Assembly (NCBI RefSeq): GCF_038051995.1
Contig: NZ_CP150290.1
Location: 1,475,501-1,539,500, forward strand
DNA: 64,000 nucleotides
Origin: Paenibacillus sp. FSL H8-0537
Lineage (GTDB): Bacteria > Bacillota > Bacilli > Paenibacillales > Paenibacillaceae
Direction of reading: 5' to 3'
Numbering within the stretch: position 1 is the stretch's first letter; the number at the start of each line of letters is the position of its first letter. The notes under the pieces are model-generated. The model did no database searches. It was given only the letters and a program-made list of their open reading frames with translations, and was not told where the DNA came from. This document shows, one piece after another, positions 44,770-54,462 of the stretch. The translations under genes and the position numbers were made by a program.

Positions 44770-46359
44770 ATGAATTGGTTCTACAACTTGAAAATCAGCG
44801 TCAAATTAATATCCGCATTTCTGATTGTTGCGATTATTTTAGGTGTCGTGGGGCTATTCGGTATTTACAATTTGGGTAAAATGAATGTGTCCCAGGATGA
44901 TATGTATTTCAATAATTTGATTCCGGTTAAAGAAGCTTATGAGGCACAGGTCAACTATACTCGCATGCGGGTTCAAATCCGAAACCTGGATATGCATGAT
45001 ACGGAGCAGCAGAAGCAGACAGAGCTTGCTACAATTAGGGAAACGACAACACTTGTCGAGCAGGCTGTTGAAGAATATAAAGCAACGGTTTTGAGCGATG
45101 ATGCTAAAAGGATCTTTGATAGCTTTGATACGGATTGGAAAGCTTATTTGGCTATTTATAACCGGGGTATTGAGCTCAGTGTCGCTGGTCAGGAAGCTGC
45201 GTTTAAAAATTTGATCAGCACCGAATTAAAAGCGCAGGGTGATATTATTTTCAATACGCTTGAGGATAGCATAGAGCTCTCGATTCGTGAAGCGGACGCA
45301 GCAAACCAGCAAGGGGAGCAAACATACAACAGCGCACTGTTGATTACGATTGTCATTGTGGTGCTAGCGTTCTTACTGAGCGTTATTTTCGGAGTTGTGC
45401 TGTCCCGCATGATTTCGAGGCCGCTTAGTCGTATCGTTGTACTCGCAAGAAATGTGGCGGACGGTGATTTGCGCGAGAAGGCGGACATCCATACGAAGGA
45501 CGAGGTCGGAAACCTTGCTAATTCCTTTAACCATATGATTGATCGTTTGAACGGAACGGTTAGTGGGATTGTGGAATCCTCGCACAGCGTTGCCGCGGCA
45601 GCAGAGCAAATCTCGGCAGCGACCCAGGAAATCGCAGGTGGCAGCACGGCGCAGGCATCGGCGGCACAGACGATTCATGAGCTGTTCAGCGAGCTGACGA
45701 TGGCGATTCAATCGGTTGCGCAAAGCACGGAGCAGGCTTCGGAGCTGTCCGATTCCGCAATGAAAATTGCTAGAGAAGGCCGTACGATTATCGACAACTC
45801 GGTGAAAAGCATGAATGGCGTGCGCGAGCAAATGTCCCAGCTGGAGCAGGATTCCCATCAGGTTGGCGATATTATTGAGGTCATTGAGGATATTGCCGAT
45901 CAAACGAATTTGCTGGCGCTGAATGCTGCTATTGAAGCGGCACGTGCAGGCGAGCAAGGTCGAGGCTTTGCGGTCGTTGCCGATGAGGTGCGCAAGCTGG
46001 CGGAGCGGAGTGGCGAAGCGACGAAGAAAATTACGGTCATCATTCAAGGCATGCAGCAAAATACAAAGCGCAGCGTAAATGCAGTCGAGGAAAGCGCAAC
46101 GCTGTCGGAGAAAACGGGAGAAGCATTCGAGCGCATTACGAAGATGGTCAACGATACAGGCCACCGCGTATCCGAAATTGCGGCAGCAAGCGAAGAGCAG
46201 GCAGCTCAAGCGGCAAACGTATTAGCAACGGTTGAAAATGTTTCCGCTGCTGCCGAGGAGTCAGCAGCTAGCAGTGAAGAATCCGCTGCGACCGCGCAAT
46301 CGCTGGCCCAGCTCGCGGATGATCTCCAGCATACGGTGGCGATCTTTAAAACGGCATAA
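44770..46359 (+). CDS. Methyl-accepting chemotaxis protein, 4HB type
   Basis: 529 residues. TM1 is at ~10-30, a four-helix-bundle sensor at ~33-190, TM2 at ~192-213, then HAMP (~214-266). The signalling domain carries the conserved tip [22 protein letters not shown] 44770 has GGAGG 9 nt upstream. It probably belonged to the cheBWA transcription unit before the IS110 element came between; it may now depend on promoters within the IS. Ligand unknown. Confidence 0.93.
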   Translation: MNWFYNLKISVKLISAFLIVAIILGVVGLFGIYNLGKMNVSQDDMYFNNLIPVKEAYEAQVNYTRMRVQIRNLDMHDTEQQKQTELATIRETTTLVEQAVEEYKATVLSDDAKRIFDSFDTDWKAYLAIYNRGIELSVAGQEAAFKNLISTELKAQGDIIFNTLEDSIELSIREADAANQQGEQTYNSALLITIVIVVLAFLLSVIFGVVLSRMISRPLSRIVVLARNVADGDLREKADIHTKDEVGNLANSFNHMIDRLNGTVSGIVESSHSVAAAAEQISAATQEIAGGSTAQASAAQTIHELFSELTMAIQSVAQSTEQASELSDSAMKIAREGRTIIDNSVKSMNGVREQMSQLEQDSHQVGDIIEVIEDIADQTNLLALNAAIEAARAGEQGRGFAVVADEVRKLAERSGEATKKITVIIQGMQQNTKRSVNAVEESATLSEKTGEAFERITKMVNDTGHRVSEIAAASEEQAAQAANVLATVENVSAAAEESAASSEESAATAQSLAQLADDLQHTVAIFKTA

Positions 46360-46372
46360 TGATTGATGGAAC

Positions 46373-46555
46373 AGGTGCGAATGTGAAGCTCACATAAAAA
46401 CCCTAGGGGATTCGCACCTCAGAAATTGTAGAACGGTGTCGAATTAGAGTAGTTTCAAGAAAAGTCAAGGTTTGTCTTAGATTTTTTTGGAATTAGATGT
46501 ATTGAAAAATAGAGAGATTGATGCCATTATGGTATCAATCTCTTGTTTTTTCGCT
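46373..46555 (+). promoter_or_regulatory. CRISPR leader of the main array
   Basis: It begins with an inverted-repeat element (AGGTGCGAA at 46373, TTCGCACCT ending 46419), then a 42-nt segment and a 94-nt block. The block ends in a hairpin (46513-46522 with 46534-46543) and a T-run five bases before the first repeat. The same layout with equal spacing occurs at the inverted relic (27630-27810). The conserved repeats at this end and the decayed last repeat at the other end agree with a leader on this side. Confidence 0.82.
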
Positions 46556-47602
46556 GTCGCACTCCGTATGGAGTGCGTGGATTGAAACACGGTTACATCA
46601 GCGTCCGCGCTGACAAACTCTATGTCGCACTCCGTATGGAGTGCGTGGATTGAAACAGTGATCGCACGCGAGATGATCGCGGCAGGCATGATGTCGCACT
46701 CCGTATGGAGTGCGTGGATTGAAACCTTGCAACAAAGTCACTTGTCTCGCTCTACCTCGGTCGCACTCCGTATGGAGTGCGTGGATTGAAACTTTTTCTT
46801 TAATAGACAAAACACGTTCCAACGCTGTCGCACTCCGTATGGAGTGCGTGGATTGAAACTCTGCTATGGATAAATCGACGAACCCTGGGGCGTCGTCGCA
46901 CTCCGTATGGAGTGCGTGGATTGAAACATAGATCCTTATTTGCATGTCGGAGCTTTCTTTGTCGCACTCCGTATGGAGTGCGTGGATTGAAACACCGCTA
47001 TTTAAAGCCTGCTACGCTGGCCTACATCGTCGCACTCCGTATGGAGTGCGTGGATTGAAACTGACCTGATAATATAGGTCTCTCACCCTAAAATGGTCGC
47101 ACTCCGTATGGAGTGCGTGGATTGAAACGATTTTTCATTACCTGTAAGGTGTTATTAAACCGTCGCACTCCGTATGGAGTGCGTGGATTGAAACAAGTGT
47201 CTAACAGAATCTTGCACTAGTGCAATTGAGTCGCACTCCGTATGGAGTGCGTGGATTGAAACTCCAATGTCGGTATAGCTACCATAATTCCCGAGAGGTC
47301 GCACTCCGTATGGAGTGCGTGGATTGAAACTGCTGCTTTTGGCGTTGCTGCTTACCAGCCGCTGGAGTCGCACTCCGTATGGAGTGCGTGGATTGAAACA
47401 CGCAGTTTGATGATCTGAGCTGTCGGCAGATTGTCGCACTCCGTATGGAGTGCGTGGATTGAAACATGGCAGCCGAATTTTGCTTGGTTGGAATATGATG
47501 TCGCACTCCGTATGGAGTGCGTGGATTGAAACAGCGATGAACGATTCGTTACGCGTTTAACAGAGTTATGTCGCACCCCACATGGAGTGCGTAGATTAAA
47601 AC
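46556..47602 (+). CRISPR. Type I-C-like CRISPR array, 16 repeats and 15 spacers, no cas genes in window
   Basis: 33-bp repeats starting GTCGCACTCCGTATGG and ending AGTGCGTGGATTGAAAC. Fifteen copies are identical; the last (47570-47602) differs at several positions, as expected for the trailer end. Spacers are 33-37 bp, all different. The internal palindrome (GCACTCC..GGAGTGC) and the GGATTGAAAC 3' end are typical of subtype I-C. Apparent minus-strand frames through it are translations of the repeat. No cas gene is found anywhere in the 64 kb. Confidence 0.97.
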
Positions 47603-47773
47603 CGCATATAGTATGCAAAAAGTATGATTATTTTCTTTTTTCATTTTCTTCCAATTATATTAATCAGAACCTTACGCTCCTACCTCTCTTGAAAAAACGG
47701 AGCACCTTAACACCAAAAACACCCGAAAATCCGCCAAAACAGCGATTTCGAGTGTTTTTGCCATGCCTATTTA

Positions 47774-48463
47774 CTACTTAATATACACGCTGCCGAACGG
47801 CAGCACTTCACGAAGCAATCGCTTGAAAAAGCCGTCGTTTTGCAGCGGATGCTCCAAATCTTTTCCATGCGAGCCGGTCTGAATGAGGACAGGACCGCTA
47901 CCGGTTATTTTCCACTGTACATTCATGTTCTGGCTCGCCAGCTGATTGCCGTACACGGCAAGCTGGATGGTCGCATTCGCGGGATAAGCGACAAGCGAGC
48001 TGGTATTTACAAAAAGCGGGCGCTCCTTGTCCAATTGCAGCACCGCAATGTCGCCGCTTGTGATGACGCCAAGCTCGCCGGGGCCGGAGAAGCGCATCCG
48101 CACCAGCTCGCGGGTAATCCATACATTTTTCATTTTCTGAATGACGCTTTTGAGCTGCATGCCGTCTGTGAAATAGAGCACGTGGCGGTAGTCGAACAGC
48201 AAATCGCTTTCGGGTCCAATCGTGATCGTCTCCAGCGAGCAGCCTGGCGGCAAGCCGATTATAAATTCGGAGGGGCCGCTTAGCACAGCGCGCACCCATT
48301 TCTTTTTGCGATAAACGCCTGCCAAATTCATAAAACGATCCTCGCGCTGCTGCGGTGCGCCTTGGTAAGCAATAATTGCTCCCGGATGGAGCACATGGAG
48401 CTTGTCCGCATCCTGAAGCGTCACCTTCACATGTCCAATCGGAGCGGGGGAGGTTGCTTTCAT
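47774..48463 (-). CDS. AIM24-family protein
   Basis: 229-residue soluble beta-rich protein of the AIM24/TerD-associated DUF124 type: VLSGPSEFIIGLPPG, RFSGPGELGVITSG and FVNTSSLVAYPANATI. The function of bacterial members is unclear; a membrane-linked role is often suggested. It starts 3 nt after the coiled-coil membrane protein gene, so the two form an operon. SD GAGGAG. Confidence 0.85.
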   Translation of the reverse strand: MKATSPAPIGHVKVTLQDADKLHVLHPGAIIAYQGAPQQREDRFMNLAGVYRKKKWVRAVLSGPSEFIIGLPPGCSLETITIGPESDLLFDYRHVLYFTDGMQLKSVIQKMKNVWITRELVRMRFSGPGELGVITSGDIAVLQLDKERPLFVNTSSLVAYPANATIQLAVYGNQLASQNMNVQWKITGSGPVLIQTGSHGKDLEHPLQNDGFFKRLLREVLPFGSVYIK

Positions 48464-48466
48464 CGA

Positions 48467-48940
48467 CTACACTCCTCTGCCAGCATGCTTCTGCTTGCGC
48501 CAAACGAGATAGCGCCATACGCGCAGGGAAAGAATATAGACGAAAATCAAACTCATAATGATGAGTGCTGTATTGATGAGCTTTTGCGTAAAGCTGGCTT
48601 GCTTCTGCTTGATTTGCTCCATTTCTTGAATAAGCGCGTTGTTCTGTTCCATTAGCTGCTCATTGGTTTTGCGGAACTGCTCGTTCTGCTGCATGAGCTC
48701 CTCTTGCCTGGCTGCGTATTGCTCTGCGTTTTGCAGCGACTCGGTGAGCTGCTCCTTCTGTGCATCAAGCTGCTGCTTGGCATCGATATATTGCTGCTCC
48801 AGCGCGTCGATTTTTTCGGGGGCCGAGAAAATGCCCTTTATGTTGCTCCACATGCCTGCTTCGGCAACCTGATGCGGAAATAGCAGAAATAGCAAGGACA
48901 TGAATAATAGAGTAGAAACAAGGAATGGCGCTTTTGGCAA
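48467..48940 (-). CDS. Exported coiled-coil membrane protein
   Basis: 157 residues. A signal peptide or first TM (1-28, cleavage near AEA/GM) is followed by a long coiled coil (~40-118, rich in Gln and Glu) and a TM helix (~122-142) with a positively charged tail (RYLVWRKQKHAGRG). No family recognised. Co-transcribed with the AIM24-like gene downstream, so they may act together at the membrane (inference). Confidence 0.75.
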   Translation of the reverse strand: MPKAPFLVSTLLFMSLLFLLFPHQVAEAGMWSNIKGIFSAPEKIDALEQQYIDAKQQLDAQKEQLTESLQNAEQYAARQEELMQQNEQFRKTNEQLMEQNNALIQEMEQIKQKQASFTQKLINTALIIMSLIFVYILSLRVWRYLVWRKQKHAGRGV

Positions 48941-49216
48941 CGTTGATCCCTCCTCTGATAATGCGATAGCTTTAGTGTAGCTTCTTTTTTGCCCATTTGC
49001 TAGATTGGCTGGACATGTTTATCGAAAGAATGATTTTTTTCGACAGCATCTATGCGGGCAGCAAAGCAACCTAAAGAGTTATACGACATTAAATGAGGAT
49101 TGGTAACGGTAGAAAATAATAGAATTGCAATTTTACTAGGATGTGTATGCAGATTGGTTTCGGCCAGTTGCGCCTTGCTTAGCTCCAATTGGTCGGGATG
49201 CTCATTCCTTTCTTGC

Positions 49217-49410
49217 GGACTGAGGTTCCGCTATTTTGGCTTTTAATTCTATTTCAAGCACGAAGCGGACAGGAAATCCGCTATTGCCCCCATTATCCCA
49301 TCAATATGACGAAAAGCAGCGCATTAGCTGCTCCTGAGTCCGCATAAGATGCCATAACCCATGATTTTGCTAAAATAGCTGCTACTGTGTCCGCCAAGTC
49401 GATCCATTTG
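49217..49410. repeat. Dispersed intergenic repeat A, copy 2
   Basis: Same orientation as 27232-27420; conserved blocks as listed there. It lies in the 680-bp interval between the coiled-coil gene and the histidine kinase gene, which holds no supported gene. Confidence 0.85.
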
Positions 49411-49540
49411 CAGGGATTTCACATTCATGAGGGATGACATCCCAGTAGAAGAGTGTATACAGTAGAAGAGCGCATACGTTAGACGCAAAAGTTAGATGCT
49501 AAATTCGATCAGGAGTTGGCTCTCATCTACTTCTACATAC

Positions 49541-49580
49541 AAGCATACACATACACGCACGCACGCACACACACACACAC
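49541..49580. repeat. CA/CG dinucleotide microsatellite
   Basis: About 40 nt of alternating purine-pyrimidine (ACAC, GCAC, then (CA)n), directly followed by a TTTCTCTCTTTCTTTC pyrimidine tract. Confidence 0.85.
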
Positions 49581-49621
49581 TTTCTCTCTTTCTTTCAAAG
49601 GTCTCCCTAACACACAACCGA

Positions 49622-51010
49622 TTATCGCGCTTCCAAGCAAGGCAGCTCAAGCTCGGCGGTAAGTCCGGCTCCAGGCCCGTTAGTTAACGCCAGCCGTCCG
49701 TGATGGGCTTTGGCTATTCGGAAAGCCATTGGCAGCCCGAGACCATGTCCGGAAGGTCTGGCATATTTTCGATTTGCGGAAAAAGGCAGCTCCAGCACAT
49801 CGGCCAGCTCTTCCGGCGCGATGCCTCGTCCATTGTCTAATACGATGAAGCGGCACGTATGCTTGTCGCCTGCAAGCTCTACTCCCAGCCTGATATCGCA
49901 TCCCTGTGGATTATGGCGGATCGCATTGTGGACGAGATTGGTCATGGCACGCAGCAGCAGGCGCTCGTCCCCGTATATTTGGGCGGTTTCGTTTATGTCG
50001 TCCATTTCGAGCGTAAAGCTGGGCTCAAGTCCGGCATTAATAATATCGGATGCCACCTGGCGAGTCAGTGCTGCCAGCCGCAAAGCCTTCGGAGTGAGCG
50101 GCTGCATTTCATATTCCAGCATGGACACGAGATTCAAGTCACTTACTAAGGTGCGAAGCTTCTCTGCTTGATAGCGGATAATACCTGCGTGCTTTCGCTG
50201 CAACGGAGGAATACCTTGATGCTCCTCCAGCTCGCTGGCATAGCCGAGCACCATGGAAAGCGGGGTGCGAATATCATGGGAAATGCCGGCGATCCAGTTG
50301 GATCGCGCTTCATCCCTGCTTTTGAGCGAAGCATTTTTCTGATGCAGCAGCGACGAGGTATGGTTGACAGATTGGGCAAGGTCAGCGAGCATTCCCTTGG
50401 GCTCAAGCTGTACTTCCTGATCCGCGGCAAGCTTCTGTATGCCCTGCGTCAGCGGACGGATGGAAAGCAGGAGCCGGGAACCGATCAGCAGGGCGACAAT
50501 CAGCACCAGCACAAGGTTCCCGATGAGAAGGAGCAGGGCGCGCAGCGGCAAATTTTTGACCCAGTCGGTCGGCAGTATATGCTGGTATTTGACTAGGCTG
50601 TCCTTCGGATAACCGATTACGATAAGTCCTTCTGCATGCTCCCACACAAATACGGGATAATCCATCAGGTAGCTCATGGAAAGCTTGGCGACGTCCGTCA
50701 AGCTATAGTGGGCAGGGAGCTCTTCGGGCAAGCTTTGCCCCCACGTGACCAGCCCCGCCGAGCTAATTAACATCGCCCACACCTGCTGGTCTTCCAGCAG
50801 TGCCGCCGTTTCGGCCTCAAGAACATACCCATTATTCGCAGTCTGCAGCCCTTCGGCCGTATGCCGCACAACCGCAGCTGGCGATTTCCCCTCGACCGTC
50901 CCTGTACTAACCCAGATGAGCAGCAGCAAAAAGTTAAGCAAAAGCAAAGAGAGCGAGATGAGCATCGTCGCCCCAATAAAACGCTTTAAAATACGTAGGG
51001 TGCCTCCCAT
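49622..51010 (-). CDS. Sensor histidine kinase
   Basis: 462 residues. TM1 is at ~12-34, an extracellular domain at ~35-155, TM2 at ~156-182, then a HAMP-like stretch, HisKA with His245 (AGISHDIRTPLSMVLGYA) and HATPase (NLVHNAIRHNPQG, DNGRGIAPEE, GHGLGLPMA). It overlaps the regulator gene by one base. The two are divergent from a LanFEG-like exporter. In this arrangement the kinase usually senses an antimicrobial peptide and induces the exporter (inference from context). Confidence 0.93.
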   Translation of the reverse strand: MGGTLRILKRFIGATMLISLSLLLLNFLLLLIWVSTGTVEGKSPAAVVRHTAEGLQTANNGYVLEAETAALLEDQQVWAMLISSAGLVTWGQSLPEELPAHYSLTDVAKLSMSYLMDYPVFVWEHAEGLIVIGYPKDSLVKYQHILPTDWVKNLPLRALLLLIGNLVLVLIVALLIGSRLLLSIRPLTQGIQKLAADQEVQLEPKGMLADLAQSVNHTSSLLHQKNASLKSRDEARSNWIAGISHDIRTPLSMVLGYASELEEHQGIPPLQRKHAGIIRYQAEKLRTLVSDLNLVSMLEYEMQPLTPKALRLAALTRQVASDIINAGLEPSFTLEMDDINETAQIYGDERLLLRAMTNLVHNAIRHNPQGCDIRLGVELAGDKHTCRFIVLDNGRGIAPEELADVLELPFSANRKYARPSGHGLGLPMAFRIAKAHHGRLALTNGPGAGLTAELELPCLEAR

Positions 51011-51723
51011 TATTCATCCCCCTTGACCAGCAGCTTGTACCCTAAGCCGCGAACGGTCAGCAGATGCTCGGGATTGGAGGGCAGCTCTTCTATTTTCTCG
51101 CGAATGCGGCGAATATGGACCATTAATGTATTTTCATAACCATAATAATCATCGCTCCAGGCTGCTTGGCAAAGGGCATCATTGGTTACAATCCGGTTCC
51201 GGTTTTCATAAAACTTGGTTAGCAGGACAAGCTCCTTAGCGGTTAAAGAAACATCCTCGCTGGACGTCCGCACAATGCCGCTTTCCAAATCAATAACACG
51301 GGGGCCCAGTTGAAAAATAGGGCGCTGCTCCTGACGGAATGGTGCATATACTCGCCGTAAAATCGCGCTCAAGCGCAGCAGCAGCTCGCGCGGCAAAAAA
51401 GGCTTCACCATATAATCGTCGGCGCCTAGCCCAAGACCAAGCAAGCGATCCTCATCCTCTCCTCTGGCGGACAGAAAAAGCACAGGAACGCTTGAGAACT
51501 GCCGCAGCGACTTGAGCAGAGAGAACCCGTCCCCGTCAGGCAGCATAATATCCAATAGGACGAGGTCCGGCTTAGCCGCCCTTATGTTACGTAGTGCCTC
51601 TGCGCAGGTAGCCGCCTGAAAAATGCGGGTAAAGCCTTCTTTGCGTAAAAAACCTTCGACCATTTCCCTTAAATCGCTCTCATCATCGACGATGAGCAGT
51701 TTTTTATGTTTTAAGTCTTCCAT
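51010..51723 (-). CDS. OmpR-family response regulator
   Basis: 237 residues. Receiver (1-120) with LIVDDESDL, Asp58 (VLLDIMLPDGDGF) and Lys in YMVKPFLP; C-terminal winged helix (~140-235) ending HIRRIREKIE and TVRGLGYKL. ATG 51723 is preferred over GTG 51735 given the GGGTG spacing. First gene of the two-component operon; it probably controls the divergent ABC operon and itself. Confidence 0.93.
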   Translation of the reverse strand: MEDLKHKKLLIVDDESDLREMVEGFLRKEGFTRIFQAATCAEALRNIRAAKPDLVLLDIMLPDGDGFSLLKSLRQFSSVPVLFLSARGEDEDRLLGLGLGADDYMVKPFLPRELLLRLSAILRRVYAPFRQEQRPIFQLGPRVIDLESGIVRTSSEDVSLTAKELVLLTKFYENRNRIVTNDALCQAAWSDDYYGYENTLMVHIRRIREKIEELPSNPEHLLTVRGLGYKLLVKGDE

Positions 51724-51884
51724 ATTATTAATCACCCATTTTCAGTATACCTTGCTTTTGCTGGTTTTGGAGCGTGACAGGCCGTCATCGGCTCGATTTA
51801 AGGCTGACGTAAGGTTAGCTTCAGTTTACAGCAAGGCGGCATCGTTATGCTTGATTGACAATATCAAGATTGGAGTGAATGACG

Positions 51885-52796
51885 ATGCAGGCGATTGTAT
51901 GTACCCGCGGCCTGTCCAAACGATACGGCAGCAGCTATTCGGTCGAAAAGCTCGATTTATTGGTGGAAGAGGGAGAGATTTATGGCTTTCTTGGACCGAA
52001 TGGAGCCGGGAAATCGACGACTTTAAAAATGATTCTAGGGCTCGCTCAGCCGACGGAGGGCAGCGTATCCGTATTCGGCAAGGAGCTGGCCAAGCACCGC
52101 CGTCTTATTTTAAGCCAGACGGGCTCTCTGATTGAATCGCCCTCCTACTACGGCCATCTGAGCGGCTTGGAGAACATGCGCGTCGTGCAGAGGCTGCGGA
52201 ATGTGCCCGGCAGCCATGTGCGGGAAGCGCTAAGAATTGTCCGGCTGGAGGAGCAGCAGCATAAAAAGGTATCGCAGTACTCCTTGGGCATGAAGCAGCG
52301 TTTAGGGATAGCGATGGCGCTGTTGGCCTCGCCTAAGCTGCTGGTGCTGGATGAGCCGACGAATGGTCTTGATCCGGCAGGTATCGGGGAAATTCGCGAG
52401 CTGATTAAATCTTTGCCGCAGCGCCTCGGAATGACGGTGCTAATATCCAGCCATCTATTGTCGGAAATCGAACAGATCGCCACCTCAGTAGGCATTATCC
52501 ATCAAGGCAAAATGCTGTTCCAAGGCAAGCTGGATCAGCTGCGAAATGAAAGCCGGCCGACAATTGCCTTTAAGACGAGCCAAAATCCGATGGCGCATTC
52601 GCTGCTCGCTGCCCAAGGCTTTACACCGATTTTACAGGATGGCTTCCTGCGATTAAGCCATCTGACAGATGCTCAGGTAGCGCGAATCAACAGGGAACTG
52701 CTTGCAGCAGATATTGATGTGCTGCGCATAGAAGAGCATAAAAAAAGCTTGGAGAGCCTGTTTCTCGAATTGACAGGGAAGGAGCGCAGCTTATGA
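51885..52796 (+). CDS. ABC transporter ATPase, LanF/BcrA type
   Basis: 303 residues. Walker A GPNGAGKSTT, a Q-loop Gln in SQTGSLIESP, signature YSLGMKQRLGIAMALL, Walker B LLVLDEPTNGLDP and switch His in ISSHLLSEIEQ. This subfamily drives export or expulsion of lantibiotics and bacitracin-like peptides. ATG 51885 has GGAG 9 nt upstream. Two different permeases follow directly, giving the F-E-G order of lantibiotic immunity transporters. Confidence 0.92.
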   Translation: MQAIVCTRGLSKRYGSSYSVEKLDLLVEEGEIYGFLGPNGAGKSTTLKMILGLAQPTEGSVSVFGKELAKHRRLILSQTGSLIESPSYYGHLSGLENMRVVQRLRNVPGSHVREALRIVRLEEQQHKKVSQYSLGMKQRLGIAMALLASPKLLVLDEPTNGLDPAGIGEIRELIKSLPQRLGMTVLISSHLLSEIEQIATSVGIIHQGKMLFQGKLDQLRNESRPTIAFKTSQNPMAHSLLAAQGFTPILQDGFLRLSHLTDAQVARINRELLAADIDVLRIEEHKKSLESLFLELTGKERSL

Positions 52797-53551
52797 TCCG
52801 CTCGATTTGGCTGGAATGCTACAAGCTGCGCCGAAGATACGTCGGGATGACGGTACTGCTGATGATTGGGGTAGAAATGGGGTGGGCGTTTCTGGCAACA
52901 AGCATGTCCATCGCCCGTAATCCTGATCAGGCAAGCTGGGAGCCGCTTATTGCGATGACGGCATCCTTGAACGGTCTGTTTGCCCCTATTCTCGCAGCGA
53001 TCTGCGTATCGCGTATTTGTGATATGGAGCATAAGGGCAATACGTGGAAGCTGCTGCTTTCCATGTCTGTCAAGCGGGAGAGCTTATATGCTGCCAAATA
53101 TGGCTGTGTGGCCCTTATTTTGCTGTTTGCCTGTTTTGTGCAAATATTAGCGCTGATTGGCTTCGGCAAAATGAACGGTTTTGAGGAAGAGGTGCCGATT
53201 ATGCTGCTCGGACGCTTGCTTGCTGGAACGATGGCTGCCCATCTGGCCGTCATTGCCCTGCAGCAGTGGTTATCCATGGCGCTTAAAAATCAGGCATTCG
53301 CGCTATGTCTCGGCATGCTTGGCGGGTTCATTGGCATGGCTGCTGATTTGTTCCCGAGTGCAATAAGGCCATTGTTCATCTGGTCGTATTACTCGGGTCT
53401 TAGTCCGGTTGCCCAGAGCTATACGGATAATCAGCTTGAATTTATAGCGCGGGATTTAGGAGCAGGGCTTCCCATGCTGGGACTGCTGCTATTCCTGGGG
53501 TTGTTGATCTATGGGGCAGGCCGATGGCATGTATCCAGACAGGAGGTGTAG
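52793..53551 (+). CDS. ABC-2-type permease, LanE/MutE-like
   Basis: 252 residues, six predicted membrane spans (first at ~20-40). MIRSIWLECYKLRRRYVGM at the start and the WKLLLSMSVKRESLYAAK segment are typical of MutE/EpiE-like permeases. ATGA overlap with the ATPase gene. Forms a heteromeric channel with the next gene. Confidence 0.85.
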   Translation: MIRSIWLECYKLRRRYVGMTVLLMIGVEMGWAFLATSMSIARNPDQASWEPLIAMTASLNGLFAPILAAICVSRICDMEHKGNTWKLLLSMSVKRESLYAAKYGCVALILLFACFVQILALIGFGKMNGFEEEVPIMLLGRLLAGTMAAHLAVIALQQWLSMALKNQAFALCLGMLGGFIGMAADLFPSAIRPLFIWSYYSGLSPVAQSYTDNQLEFIARDLGAGLPMLGLLLFLGLLIYGAGRWHVSRQEV

Positions 53552-53554
53552 AGT

Positions 53555-54295
53555 ATGCTTATGCTGAAAAGGGTAGTTCCCGCTGAATGGCTGAAGCTGC
53601 GCCATTCGCATCTATGGATCGTATTGCTTGCGCTGCCGATTGTCAGCGTCCTGATGGGCTGCGGTAATTTTTATATGAATCAGGGTGTATTGCAAAATGG
53701 CTGGTATAGCTTATGGTCGCAAGTCGGGCTGTTTTATGGCGAGTTTTTCTTTCCCACGCTGATCGCTATTTGCTGTGCCTATCTTTGCAGATTAGAGCAT
53801 GCAGGTAAAAACTGGAATATGATGATGACAGCTCCGATTCCGGTTGCCAGCATTTTTTGGGCCAAGCTCTATACGGCCAGTATACTGACGGGCTTTGTGC
53901 AATTGGTGTTTGTCCTGCTCTATATGATAGGGGGAACAATGGTTGGATTAAGCCTCTCCGAATTGCCAGGAGAATTATTCGGCTGGCTCGTGCGGGGCTG
54001 GCTGGCTGCTGTTACGATTTGCAGCTTTCAATTGCTGCTGTCCTTGCGGATACGCAGCTTTGCCGTCCCTGTAGGAATCGGGCTAGGGGCAACCTTTCTG
54101 GGGCTGGGCATGTATGTAGCGAAGTCGGGGCTGTTTTTTCCGCATTCGCTGTTGACGATTGGCATGGGCGTGCTGAGCCCGGAGAGTTTGCCTGTTCAGC
54201 AGCAGCTGACGGTCGTTGTTGTGAATTTGCTCTATACGGCTGCATTTAGCGCCGCTGCCATTTACCAGCTGCGAACGGCCGACGTTTCGGCATAA
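53555..54295 (+). CDS. ABC-2-type permease, LanG/MutG-like
   Basis: 246 residues, six predicted membrane spans. VPAEWLKLRHSHLWIVLLAL and GKNWNMMMTAPIPVASIFWAK mark the family. SD AGGAGGTG, three bases after the preceding stop. Last gene of the exporter operon; no lantibiotic structural or modification gene is in sight, so it looks like a self-standing resistance module. Confidence 0.85.
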   Translation: MLMLKRVVPAEWLKLRHSHLWIVLLALPIVSVLMGCGNFYMNQGVLQNGWYSLWSQVGLFYGEFFFPTLIAICCAYLCRLEHAGKNWNMMMTAPIPVASIFWAKLYTASILTGFVQLVFVLLYMIGGTMVGLSLSELPGELFGWLVRGWLAAVTICSFQLLLSLRIRSFAVPVGIGLGATFLGLGMYVAKSGLFFPHSLLTIGMGVLSPESLPVQQQLTVVVVNLLYTAAFSAAAIYQLRTADVSA

Positions 54296-54462
54296 AGCCG
54301 CATCATCCTCGGACACAGGAACAGCATTAAGCATCCTTCGTCAAAATAAGCATAATATTGAAATTTTGAATATACGCACGGTACAAGGATATGGTAGCCT
54401 AGGAGGGAAGCGTTACCAATGATGAACGACGAATGATGAATAAACAAAGGAGCTGAACGTTA

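Noticed and set aside
46513..46551. Hairpin plus T-run before the first CRISPR repeat as an ordinary terminator
   Set aside because: A hairpin occurs at the same place in the second leader, so a leader function is more likely; termination is not excluded.
46477..47618. Several minus-strand open frames with repeated FQSTHSIRSAT or FNPRTPYGVR peptides
   Set aside because: These are translations of the CRISPR repeats and spacers, with no SD and no conserved protein.
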